Assembly: GCA_016708345.1 (NCBI GenBank)
Contig: JADJFX010000009.1
Coordinates: 186,001 to 250,000, forward strand
Length of the DNA: 64,000 nt
DNA from: Candidatus Rhodoferax bjergmarkensis
Lineage (GTDB): Bacteria; Pseudomonadota; Gammaproteobacteria; Burkholderiales; Burkholderiaceae_C
Direction of reading: 5' to 3'
Positions 16,718-24,264 of the stretch are shown here, in pieces. Within the stretch, counting starts at the first letter, position 1; each line of letters begins with the position of its first letter. The notes below the pieces were generated by a model. That model was not told the DNA's origin. It saw only the letters and a list, made by a program, of their open reading frames with translations, and made no database searches. Position numbers and translations under genes: made by a program.

Positions 16718-17834
16718 CTATGCCAGCGCACCTGCTATCGGTGGGGCAGCAATTGCACCCCCCGGCTTCACACTCACATGGCGCGCATCAAAGACCACGC
16801 CCTTGGTCATCACCGCCCACAGAATGCGCGCATTCTTGTTGGCCAATGCCACCGCCGCCTTTTGCCAGCCTGAGCGCTCGCGCAGCTTGAACACCCACTG
16901 AGAGATCGGATCATCGCGCTTGTGGGCCGTCAGCACCATCGAGCGGGCGGCCTGGATCAGTAGCGTTCGCAAATACACATCGCCCCGTTTCGTGATGGCT
17001 CCCAGATTGTTTTTGCCGCCGCTGGAGTTTTGCTTGGGCGTCAGACCCAGCCAAGCACCAAACTGCGAGCCGTTCTTGAACTGCTTGAAATCCCCCACGG
17101 TTGCCACGGTCGCTGATGCCGTTACTGGCCCAACACCCAATAGCTCCACCGCCGCATGCGCCTGCGTGTCGTCATGGACATGGGCCGCAATGCGCTTGTC
17201 GCACCAATCCATGTGTTCATCGAGCTCACGCCACTGATCCTGTGCTCGCTCAATTGCCAAACGGGCCAAGCCGCTGAGCTCATTGCTGCCATCCTCCAGT
17301 ACCTCACTCAGTACCGCACGCAATGCCCGGGTGCTTTGCGCCACAACAATGCCAAACTCCGCCAGCAATCCCCGGATACGGTTGACGCAGGCCGTGCGAT
17401 CTTGCTTTGAAGCCCTCACGCAGGCGGTGTACACACAGCATGCCCTGCTGAGAGGCCGTCTTGATGGGCACAAAGTGCATTCTTGGGCGCGATGCGGCCT
17501 CACAGATAGCTGCGGCATCGTTGGCGTCGTTCTTGCCGGTCTTGCCTTGAAGCCTGTAGGGACTGACATGCTGACCTGCAATGATGCGGGCATCCAAACC
17601 CAACACCACCAGTTTGCGCGCCCAGTGATGGGCACCGGAGCAGGCCTCCATGGCGACCATGCACCCGGCCGGTAACTGGGCACACCATTGGACAAACTTG
17701 TCTCGGGGTAAAGAACGGTTGGTGACTAGCTTGCCGGCCGTATCCACCGCATGGACTTGGATCACGCGCTTGGCCAAATCGACACCTACGCGAACGATGC
17801 GGCGATCAGCGGTGTTTGGTGTAATCTCGCTCAT
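16718..17834 (-). pseudogene. IS110 family transposase, one frameshift
   Basis: The N-terminal RuvC-like DEDD part (VRVGVDLAKRVIQVHAVD, KTGKNDANDAAAICEA) runs to about 17405; the C-terminal transposase_20 part (LLGVGPVTASATVATVGDF, LGLTPKQNSSGGKNNLG, RGDVYLRTLLIQAARS) continues in the next frame. The junction reads GGCTTCAAAGCAAGATCGC, with one base extra between FK and QDR. Restored, the protein would be about 370 residues with all domains present. No slippery motif suggests programmed frameshifting, which IS110 elements do not normally use. Confidence 0.85.
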
Positions 17835-17927
17835 GGGACTTCTCCTTCAAAAAAGTTTAGATTGAATGAACAACCCAATCTTGGCACTTGATGCCGTTAC
17901 CGCGAAGTGGGAAGTCCCTTCGTATTC

Positions 17928-18002
17928 GGCCAACATGGACCCGCAACATCAGGTTGCCGCTTCGCCGCACGTGTTGCGGTCCAGTTGCCTCAAACGTTAA
18001 AT
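17928..18002 (+). other. Integron attC site 3
   Basis: 75 bp from GGCCAAC to GTTAAAT. Arms GGACCCGCAACA and TGTTGCGGTCC pair perfectly apart from one bulged base, with a TTGCCGCTTCGCCGCA tip. It is intact despite the IS ending 9 bp before it and would belong to the cassette at 15950-16330. Confidence 0.82.
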
Positions 18003-18008
18003 CTCACG

Positions 18009-18491
18009 ATGTCGGCCGCCTACATCATCGCGAAAGCCATGCGCCCTGGCGTCTCGCTATGGAGTGACGATTGCTTTCGTCGGCTACTTCGTTCGTTCGA
18101 GGGGGAGCTGACTACCGAGGTAGTGAGTGAGATCGAAACTGCTGGACTTGACGGCTCTTCGGAGATCACACTCTTGGTTGACGGGCCTTCGGCGCCAGAG
18201 CGAGTCAGCGCTCGTCTCGCGCAAGTCGAATATTCTCCGAATGAGAGTGTCCAAATTGCTGTTCTAGAGAAGAATGGCGTGATGGAGTACCCGCACGCGG
18301 ACATCGGTATGACCTACTACCGCCTCAATCGCCCAGACACTGAAATGGTGAGTCACACGGACTGCAATGTACAGGCCGTCCACATTCCCACAGGCATCGC
18401 AGCAAAGTCCGAGCGTTCCCGTTCTCGCCTAGTCAACCTGGCGGAGGCGCTAGCGCTCCTTCGATCCAAACTGTGGGCACGTGAGAAGTGA
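18009..18491 (+). CDS. Cassette-encoded protein of unknown function
   Basis: 160 residues starting MSAAYIIAKAMRPGVSLWSD, 6 bp after the attC core, without a recognisable Shine-Dalgarno sequence. It is soluble and acidic, with Ser-rich stretches (GPSAPERVSARLAQVEYSPN) and no membrane segment. I do not recognise a family. The stop at 18491 is followed at once by the next attC, the standard cassette layout. Confidence 0.6.
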   Translation: MSAAYIIAKAMRPGVSLWSDDCFRRLLRSFEGELTTEVVSEIETAGLDGSSEITLLVDGPSAPERVSARLAQVEYSPNESVQIAVLEKNGVMEYPHADIGMTYYRLNRPDTEMVSHTDCNVQAVHIPTGIAAKSERSRSRLVNLAEALALLRSKLWAREK

Positions 18492-18492
18492 G

Positions 18493-18579
18493 ACTTAACA
18501 TGACAATCGACACGGACCCACTACAGCAGGAAGCGGCTTCGCCGCAGGTTGTTGTGGTCCGGTCATCTCTACGTTAGCC
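18493..18579 (+). other. Integron attC site 4
   Basis: 87 bp from a perfect ACTTAAC to a perfect GTTAGCC. Arms CGGACCCACTACAGCAGG and TTGTTGTGGTCCGG pair, with a GAAGCGGCTTCGCCGC tip. Confidence 0.82.
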
Positions 18580-18647
18580 AGCAAGGAAGCAGTCTGCCGT
18601 TGACTTGCTGCATACTTCGGGAATTGCGGTGAAAAAGGAGCAGAAAC

Positions 18648-18848
18648 ATGGGAAACGTGAAGTCAATTGAGAATGCTGTGGAATCGCTACCCCCTATGGA
18701 GTTAGCTGAATTCCGGCGTTGGTTCGCGGAATTCGATGGCAGCGCGTGGGATAGGCAAATCGAGCAGGATGCAGCCTCTGGCAAGCTCGACCAGTTGGCG
18801 GCCGAGGCGCTCGCCGACTATCGTGCAGGTTCGGCGAGGCAACTTTGA
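18648..18848 (+). CDS. RelB/ParD-like antitoxin (cassette-encoded)
   Basis: 66 residues starting MGNVKSIENAVESLPPMELA after a good GAAAAAGGAG site. The sequence ends GKLDQLAAEALADYRAGSAR, the hallmark of small antitoxins that precede RelE/ParE-type toxins. The stop codon overlaps the toxin start. It is preceded by ~68 bp of cassette leader, which probably holds its own promoter; stabilising toxin-antitoxin cassettes in large integrons often carry their own. Confidence 0.75.
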   Translation: MGNVKSIENAVESLPPMELAEFRRWFAEFDGSAWDRQIEQDAASGKLDQLAAEALADYRAGSARQL

Positions 18849-19111
18849 GTTTGACGCACACCGCATCAAAGCGGTTTTGGCAGTGCCTCGACGCATTGCC
18901 CGCCGAAATTCAGGCCGTAGCGCACCGAAATTTCGCGCAGATCAAGGCCGATCCAAGTCATCCGTCGTTGCATTTCAAGACTGTTGCAAATGGTCGATTT
19001 CATAGCGTCCGAGTCGGTCTCTACTACCGCGCGCTTGGCCTCCCCGTACCAGGCGGCGTACATTGGTTTTGGGTCGGGACGCATGGCGAATATGACAAGC
19101 TCGTGGGCTAA
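18845..19111 (+). CDS. RelE/ParE-type toxin (cassette-encoded)
   Basis: 88 residues from a TTG start overlapping the antitoxin stop by 4 bp. ASKRFWQCLDALPAEIQAVA, HFKTVANGRFHSVRVGLYYR and WFWVGTHGEYDKLVG fit the RelE-superfamily toxins of the type ending in HAEYDKL. Its stop codon TAA lies inside the inverse core of attC 5 (GGCTAAC), confirming that gene and recombination site form one cassette. Confidence 0.75.
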   Translation: MSLTHTASKRFWQCLDALPAEIQAVAHRNFAQIKADPSHPSLHFKTVANGRFHSVRVGLYYRALGLPVPGGVHWFWVGTHGEYDKLVG

Positions 19112-19192
19112 CAAGTTGCTCGGCGCGGACACGCAGCCGCAAAATGCCGCTTCGCGGCGCTTGCTGCGTGCCGGGCAGCGCCAACGTTAATG
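19106..19192 (+). other. Integron attC site 5
   Basis: 87 bp from GGCTAAC to GTTAATG. Inner arms AATGCCGC and GCGGCGCTT around TTC make the tip, with CACGCAGC pairing to GCTGCGTG outside. Confidence 0.82.
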
Positions 19193-19224
19193 CGCAAAAT
19201 AGCGTCCGTGTTAATCTACGTCCC

Positions 19225-19644
19225 ATGAACCAAATTTCTGTTGCCGATATTTTGGAACTGCCTGTGCAGGAGCGCATTCAGCTCGTTGAAGTGATTTGGG
19301 GTAACTACTCAGGTCTACCTTACTTCATGAACTCTATATAAATCAATGACTTACAAAACAAGCCAAAGTGGAGAAGTGAAAATTGGGACGCATTTTGCTC
19401 AAAAGTTGCCTGTTTATGAGGCAGTTTTGAGATCAAAAGCTTCGTAAGTTGTTGATTCATAAGACCTGAGTAGTTACGATTTGGGGAAAGAATTGCCGCC
19501 TTCCCTAACGCCATTGAGGTTTCACCTGAGCTAAAGACCGAGCTTGAAGCGCGTTTGGCCGACTTTGAGCGAAACCCAGAGGCCGGTTATTCTTGGGATC
19601 AAGTAAAGGCACATTTAAACAGCGGCTCGTGGCGTACCGCTTGA
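19225..19644 (+). pseudogene. Addiction-module antitoxin interrupted by a MITE
   Basis: The gene opens MNQISVADILELPVQERIQL up to EVIW, is broken at 19301, and resumes after 19485 as RIAAFPNAIEVSPELKTELE, ending LNSGSWRTA. Both halves fit the TIGR02574-like addiction module component (antitoxin). Removing the MITE and one target copy leaves a one-base offset in a GGGG run, so the gene is out of frame even before the insertion, or the run is miscounted. The last codons overlap the start of the following toxin. Confidence 0.8.
19301..19477 (+). mobile_element. MITE of 177 bp with 16 bp terminal inverted repeats
   Basis: Perfect termini GTAACTACTCAGGTCT (19301-19316) and AGACCTGAGTAGTTAC (19462-19477), flanked by an 8 bp duplication GATTTGGG at 19293-19300 and 19478-19485. 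The interior has no coding frame of note. It depends on a transposase not seen in this window. Confidence 0.9.
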
Positions 19645-19781
19645 ACTTTTCCGGTCGAGCCGTTCGCGAAATTGGCGAAGCGTTCGATTGGTATGAGGAA
19701 CAAAGCAAAGGGCTGGGCTCTGAATTTGAGTTGGCTTTTGAACTTCAACTTAAGCGCCTTGAGCAAGTGCCGCTTTCGTAA
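19629..19781 (+). pseudogene. ParE/RelE-type toxin, C-terminally truncated
   Basis: From a GTG start overlapping the antitoxin, VAYRLNFSGRAVREIGEAFD and WYEEQSKGLGSEFELAFELQ match the N-terminal half of plasmid-stabilisation ParE toxins. The frame stops after LKRLEQVPLS, about 40 residues short of the usual length, where the sequence joins unrelated DNA at ~19780. No attC follows, so this is the broken right end of the cassette array. Confidence 0.7.
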
Positions 19782-19786
19782 CGGGT

Positions 19787-19948
19787 GGCTTCGATGATTT
19801 GCTCCATGCGCGCACCCGGTCCATCGTGCTGGTCTTGCAGGTGGCCGACCCGATGGAGACTTGGTCGTCGGCGCGAAATCTGGTGTCGGACCAAGCACTA
19901 GGGCGTTTCACCAATCCCAAAAGCGCCAAGGGTAGTTTCAAGCCATAA
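19787..19948 (+). pseudogene. 3' fragment of an unidentified gene
   Basis: A frame without a start reads GFDDLLHARTRSIVLVLQVA and ends FTNPKSAKGSFKP at 19948, 10 bp before the next gene. It looks like the C terminus of a real protein cut off by the event that created the array's right boundary. The family is not recognised. Confidence 0.35.
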
Positions 19949-19958
19949 ACTCCAGCCC

Positions 19959-21077
19959 ATGGCCGAACCCCTTATTGCCCAATATGGACCCGACGTGCCC
20001 CAGGCCATTGCGCGCATGGTGGCGGCGGTGCATCCGCGTTTTGACGTGGATGCTTTCTTAAACGATGCCCTCACCGGCTACAACGCGCTGGCGCTGATGC
20101 CGCGTGGAACCCACCTGGCGCGTGCACTGCACCGGCATTTGCCTGCCGATTACCCCGAAGCGCTGCGCATTCTGCTGGCCTCCATCGACCAGCCGCACGG
20201 GCGTGCGCCGGGCCTGTCGCTGGCGTCGTTTTTGTACCTGCCGCACACGGTATTTGTGGCCGAATTTGGATTGGACCATTTTGAGTTATCGATGAAGGCA
20301 CAGCACGCCCTCACCCAGCGCTTTACGGCAGAGTTCAGCATCCGGCCGTATCTAGAGCAACACCCCAAGGCCACGCTGGCGCAGCTAATGGCGTGGACAC
20401 GCGACCCCAGTGAACACGTGCGCCGCCTGGTGTCCGAAGGCACACGCCCGCGCCTGCCCTGGGCTGCGCGCCTGCCGGCTTTCCAGCGCGACCCGGCGCC
20501 GGTGCTGGCCTTGCTGGAGCGCCTGAAAGACGACCCGGCGCTGTACGTGCGCCGCTCGGTGGCCAACAACCTGAACGACATTGGCAAAGACCACCCGGCC
20601 CTGCTGGCCGACACGGCCCGCACCTGGCTGCAGGGTGCCACGCCCGAGCGCCGCTGGATCGTGCAGCACGCGCTGCGCTCGGCGGTCAAACGCGGCGAGC
20701 CGGGCGCACTGGCGGCGCTGGGCTTTGGCGCGGCGGCGGATGTGGCCATTGGCCAGCCCAGCATTACGCCAAAGCAGGCCGTGGTGGGCGGCACGCTGGT
20801 GGTGGCTTTTGACGTGATCAACACCAGAGCCGGGCCCCAGCAGGTGCTGGTGGATTTTGCGGTGCATTACATCAAGGCCAACGGCCAAAGCCGCGCCAAG
20901 GTTTTCAAGCTCAAAACCCTGGACCTTGCCGCACATGCTACGCAGCGTGTGGGCAAACAAATCTCGCTGGCCGAGATGAGTACCCGCAAGCACTACCCCG
21001 GCTTGCACCGGGTTGAGGCGATTGTGAACGGCCAGGCACAGGCCATTGGCAGCTTCGAATTGCTACAAAATATATAG
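19959..21077 (+). CDS. AlkC/AlkD-like HEAT-repeat DNA alkylation repair protein
   Basis: 372 residues. Helical repeats (ARMVAAVHPRFDVDAFLNDA, LARALHRHLPADYPEALRIL, WTRDPSEHVRRLVSEGTRPR, DPALYVRRSVANNLNDIGKD) are characteristic of the alkylpurine glycosylase HEAT-like superfamily. The C-terminal ~100 residues (QAVVGGTLVVAFDVINTRAG to the end) form a beta-rich, Ig-like domain, as described for the AlkC branch. The likely role is excision of bulky or 3-methyl alkylpurines. The final codons (LLQNI and the TAG stop) lie within a copy of the dispersed repeat, so the C terminus has been rewritten by the repeat. It follows the broken array and is otherwise intact. Confidence 0.8.
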   Translation: MAEPLIAQYGPDVPQAIARMVAAVHPRFDVDAFLNDALTGYNALALMPRGTHLARALHRHLPADYPEALRILLASIDQPHGRAPGLSLASFLYLPHTVFVAEFGLDHFELSMKAQHALTQRFTAEFSIRPYLEQHPKATLAQLMAWTRDPSEHVRRLVSEGTRPRLPWAARLPAFQRDPAPVLALLERLKDDPALYVRRSVANNLNDIGKDHPALLADTARTWLQGATPERRWIVQHALRSAVKRGEPGALAALGFGAAADVAIGQPSITPKQAVVGGTLVVAFDVINTRAGPQQVLVDFAVHYIKANGQSRAKVFKLKTLDLAAHATQRVGKQISLAEMSTRKHYPGLHRVEAIVNGQAQAIGSFELLQNI

Positions 21078-21120
21078 CTGCTTGCGCACATTCCATATGC
21101 GCTGGATGCCAATTTGATAC
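21060..21120 (+). repeat. Dispersed ~60 bp repeat, copy 5 (overlaps a stop codon)
   Basis: TTGCTACAAAATATATAGCT, then GCTTGCGCACATTCCATATG and CGCTGGATGCCAATTTG. Its first bases encode the last residues and stop of the AlkC-like gene. Confidence 0.8.
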
Positions 21121-21157
21121 GCAAACCGCCGGCCGTGCGCCAAGACCCGCAATAATC

Positions 21158-21230
21158 CGCCGACTTGCGGGATATGCAAACCAAATTGGCAGCAATCAAG
21201 CGCTTTCAGTAAACCCGTTGGCTTTCATGA
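21158..21230 (+). pseudogene. Remnant of the secreted-protein gene 3' end
   Basis: CGACTTGCGGGATATGCAAA through the stop and GTAAACCC beyond match the last ~16 codons of the gene at 7984-8466, with a few substitutions. This is the third partial copy of that locus, 11-13 kb away from the others. Confidence 0.7.
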
Positions 21231-21275
21231 TTTGCAATGCGCAGCACCCCGAATCATGAAAGTTTGTTTTTTTCG

Positions 21276-22508
21276 TTAGCGGTTGCGCCCAAAGTAGCGC
21301 GGCACCCACACCAGCATGGCCAGGCCCAGCAGCGCAGAACCCATAAACAAACCACCATAGCCCACGTTCTTGGCCAAAAGCCCACTGCAAGCACCCACCA
21401 GGCCTGACAGCAGCAGCTGAGCACTGGCCTGCAGGGTGAAGTCGGCCCCTTCGTGCTCGGGACGGCAGCGGGCCATCATCACCGCGAACAGGGCCACGGT
21501 GGACATGCCGTCTGCCACCTGCTCAAAGAGGGCCACTGCGTAAACCAAGCCAACATCACTGCCGCGACCTATCAACAGCGCCATGGCAGCCAGCCCCGCA
21601 GCCTGCGCCACACCAAACACCAGCAGCGAGCGCATGGCACCCCAGCGGGCGTACAGCATGCCCCCGAGCAGCGCACCCCCAATGCCAGCCAGGCTGCTGA
21701 TCAAGGTCAACTGCCCCAGCGCAGCGGTATCCCAGCCCTGGTCCACCAGCATCGGCTTGATCATGGGCGAGCCCAAGGCATCACCCAGCTTGAAGGTGAG
21801 TACCACCACCAGCCAGGCCGTCATGCCGCTCTGGCCCAGCAAGCCCTTGTAGTGGCGCAGCAGCAGGCCCGCACCTGCGGGTTCGGCCTGCGCCGCGTTG
21901 TGGGGCAGCACGCGCTTCTCGGGATACCACGCAATCGGCAGGGTGAGCACCAGCAAGCCCGCTGCCAGCAAGCCCATCGACACATTCCAGCCCAGAGTAC
22001 CCACCACCAGCAACAAGCCGCTGCCACTGGCCAGCATGCCCAGCTTGTAGCCGCCCACCTGCAGGCTGTTGCCCAGCCCGCGCCAACGCTCGGGCAGCAG
22101 GCGCACGGCCAAACCGTCGGTAGCAACATCCTGCGTGGCAGCAGCCAGATTGATCAGCAGCAAGGTGCCCAGCAGCAGCCATAGGGCAGAGCCAAAGATC
22201 GCCTGCGGGTCAATACAAGCCAACACAGCAAGGCACACGATCACCGCACTCTGCAGCGGCAATATCCAGCCCCGGTGGTGCCCCAGGCGATCAGAAGACA
22301 TGCGGTCTATCCACGGTGCCCACAGCACCTTGAGCAACCAGGGCAAGGCCAGCAGCTTGAGCAGACCGATCCACGCCAGGTCCACCCCATGCTGGCGCAG
22401 CAGTACCGGCATGGCATGGGCCACCAGGCCCGAGGGCAGCCCCTGCGCGCAATACAAGGAAGCCAGCAGTACCAGCACGGAAGGGGGCAGGCGGTCAGGG
22501 GTGTGCAT
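21276..22508 (-). CDS. MFS transporter, AmpG-like
   Basis: 410 residues with about 12 hydrophobic segments. YCAQGLPSGLVAHAMPVLLR in TM1 and the loop LLKVLWAPWIDRMSSDRLGH between TM2 and TM3 fit the AmpG/fosmidomycin-like branch of the major facilitator superfamily; the second half begins after ~residue 210 with MTAWLVVVLTFKLGDALGSP. AmpG imports muropeptides, but related proteins carry siderophores, so the substrate is not assigned. The gene stands alone, with repeat copies on both sides. Confidence 0.75.
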   Translation of the reverse strand: MHTPDRLPPSVLVLLASLYCAQGLPSGLVAHAMPVLLRQHGVDLAWIGLLKLLALPWLLKVLWAPWIDRMSSDRLGHHRGWILPLQSAVIVCLAVLACIDPQAIFGSALWLLLGTLLLINLAAATQDVATDGLAVRLLPERWRGLGNSLQVGGYKLGMLASGSGLLLVVGTLGWNVSMGLLAAGLLVLTLPIAWYPEKRVLPHNAAQAEPAGAGLLLRHYKGLLGQSGMTAWLVVVLTFKLGDALGSPMIKPMLVDQGWDTAALGQLTLISSLAGIGGALLGGMLYARWGAMRSLLVFGVAQAAGLAAMALLIGRGSDVGLVYAVALFEQVADGMSTVALFAVMMARCRPEHEGADFTLQASAQLLLSGLVGACSGLLAKNVGYGGLFMGSALLGLAMLVWVPRYFGRNR

Positions 22509-22547
22509 GGGAATGAAGCAGTAATCGGTCAGTTGACTGGGTTGAAT

Positions 22548-22609
22548 TTGCTACATTTTTAGTAGCTGCTTGCGCACATTCTACGGGCGCTAGAGGCTAA
22601 TTTGGCACT
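22548..22609 (+). repeat. Dispersed ~60 bp repeat, copy 6
   Basis: TTGCTACATTTTTAGTAGCT, then GCTTGCGCACATTCTACGGG and CGCTAGAGGCTAATTTGGCAC; lies between the divergent MFS and fusion-protein genes. Confidence 0.8.
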
Positions 22610-22726
22610 CAACATTCACTGCAAGGCCTTTTCTATCAGGCTGCCGATGCCTGAGCCAGATGTAAAACGATACAGTACCCTGCGCAGCTGACTGCGCTCG
22701 TTCTTCAAGGGTTTCAGGTTGATTTG

Positions 22727-24223
22727 ATGCTGAATAAAATTTTCACGAACACGCCAATATGGGTGTGGGGAGTATTGCTGGGGCTCATCGCGCTGGGCAT
22801 CAGCCAAAGCGTGGCGCGCGTGGTCAGTCTCAAACGGTTGCTGATCCTGCCCGTCGTGATGAGTATTTTGTCCATTTTGGGCACGGCCTCGGTGTTTGGC
22901 GCGGCTCCCGGTGCCTGGCTGGCTTGGGCGTTGGGCGCGATCACCTTGACCGGCTTGGTGATGATGATTCGCCTGCCTGCCGGAACCGCCTGGAACCGAG
23001 AGGCGCAGGTGTTCACCCTGCCAGCGGGTTGGTCGCCCATGGCGCTCATTCTGGGTATTTTCTTCACCAAATACGGCGTTGGCGTGGCGTTGGCAATGCA
23101 ACCCGCGCTGGCCCAAGATGATGCGTTCTCGCACGCCATCAGTTTGCTCTACGGGGCATTGAGCGGCATTTTTTTAGCGCGCACGGCGCGATTGTGGCGG
23201 CTGTCAAAGCATCCCGAGTGGGCGCACAAGCTGGTCAAACCCGCAACGCCGCGCCTCTCACCGGGCCAGCGCGCCGGGCTGCTGCTGGCCATTGTGGTGC
23301 TGTGCCCGGTGCTGCTGCTGGCGGGGCTGATTGCGTTCGGCGGCACCTCGGCCCCCCCGGTGCTGGCGTCCATGGGCAAGATGGTGGGTGGGCGCAGCTA
23401 TCCGGGGCTGCCGGAGCTGAGTTACTACGGTGCGCGCGACGGCCGTCAGTTGGCTTACCGGGCCTACCCCGGCCGCGCCGCCGAGGCGCGCGTTGCGGTG
23501 CTGGCGCATGGGTCGTCCGGCGACAGCCACGCCATGCACGCGCTAGCCCTGGCCTTGAAGGCCCAGGGCATTACCGCCTACGCGCTGGACATGCGAGGCC
23601 ACGGAGCCAGCGGGCCCCGTGGTGACGTCTCTTATGTGGGGCAGCTCGACGACGACTTGGCCGACCTAATGGCACTGCTGCGCGAGCGCCATGCCAAAGC
23701 CCAGATCAGCCTGATTGGTCACTCCTCGGGCGGTGGTTTTGCGCTGCGCACGGCGGGGGGTGCCAACCACGATCTGTTCGACCGCTACCTGCTGTTGGCA
23801 CCTTTTCTGCACTCGCAAGCGCCCACCACCCGGCCCAACGCCGGTGGCTGGGTCAAGGTGGCGGTGCCGCGCATCATCGGCCTGGCTGTGCTCGACCAGC
23901 TGGGCCTGCATTGGTTTGAGCACTTGCCGGTGCTGATGTTTGCGCTCCCCGCCAGCGCGGCGGCCACCCACACCACCCACTACTCCTATCGCCTGCAGTT
24001 GAGCTACCGCCCACATGAGGACTACTTGGGCGATGTGCGAAACATCACGCGCCCGCTGCGGGTGCTGGTCGGTGCCAGTGACGAATTGTTTATCGCCGAG
24101 CGCTACGCGCCATTACTGGAGCCGCAGCAAGCGCTTTTGAAAGTGAAGGTGCTTCCCGGCGTGGGCCATATTGGCATGGTGACCGACCCGGTGGCCTTGG
24201 CAGCGATCTTGGCCGAACTTTGA
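22727..24223 (+). CDS. Fusion of a DUF6622-like membrane domain with an alpha/beta hydrolase
   Basis: 498 residues. Residues ~1-155 contain four hydrophobic segments (starting IWVWGVLLGLIALGISQSVA) and resemble the stand-alone DUF6622 membrane family. A further segment at ~185-210 (LLLAIVVLCPVLLLAGLIAF) then leads to a soluble alpha/beta hydrolase, with VAVLAHGSSGDSHAMHAL, LDMRGHGASGPRG, nucleophile elbow GHSSGGGFAL, an acidic GASDELFIAE and the histidine in GVGHIGMV. The catalytic triad thus appears complete, and the hydrolase is placed on one side of the membrane. Substrates of such lipase/esterase-like domains cannot be read from sequence. ATG 22727 is chosen over TTG 22724. I see no frameshift, so the fusion appears genuine. 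Confidence 0.75.
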   Translation: MLNKIFTNTPIWVWGVLLGLIALGISQSVARVVSLKRLLILPVVMSILSILGTASVFGAAPGAWLAWALGAITLTGLVMMIRLPAGTAWNREAQVFTLPAGWSPMALILGIFFTKYGVGVALAMQPALAQDDAFSHAISLLYGALSGIFLARTARLWRLSKHPEWAHKLVKPATPRLSPGQRAGLLLAIVVLCPVLLLAGLIAFGGTSAPPVLASMGKMVGGRSYPGLPELSYYGARDGRQLAYRAYPGRAAEARVAVLAHGSSGDSHAMHALALALKAQGITAYALDMRGHGASGPRGDVSYVGQLDDDLADLMALLRERHAKAQISLIGHSSGGGFALRTAGGANHDLFDRYLLLAPFLHSQAPTTRPNAGGWVKVAVPRIIGLAVLDQLGLHWFEHLPVLMFALPASAAATHTTHYSYRLQLSYRPHEDYLGDVRNITRPLRVLVGASDELFIAERYAPLLEPQQALLKVKVLPGVGHIGMVTDPVALAAILAEL

Positions 24224-24264
24224 ACCAGGATTCCAGGCGGCAGTTGTTCGTGAGTGAATGAGGA

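Larger units (their letters stand above)
16377..17918 (-). mobile_element. IS110-family (probable IS1111 group) insertion sequence
   Basis: Bounded by a perfect 11 bp inverted repeat, GGGACTTCCCA at 16377-16387 and TGGGAAGTCCC at 17908-17918 (1542 bp). Subterminal inverted repeats and a position 9 bp before an attC fit the IS1111-attC group, known to target integron attC sites. The ~330 bp after the transposase (16388-16717) is where IS1111-group elements encode the guide (bridge/seek) RNA. A 12 bp tandem duplication TCTACAGGGACT lies at the left end (16359-16382). Confidence 0.72.

Noticed and set aside
16718..17834. Programmed frameshifting of the IS110 transposase
   Set aside because: No slippery heptamer or downstream structure is evident, and IS110 transposases are normally made from one frame.
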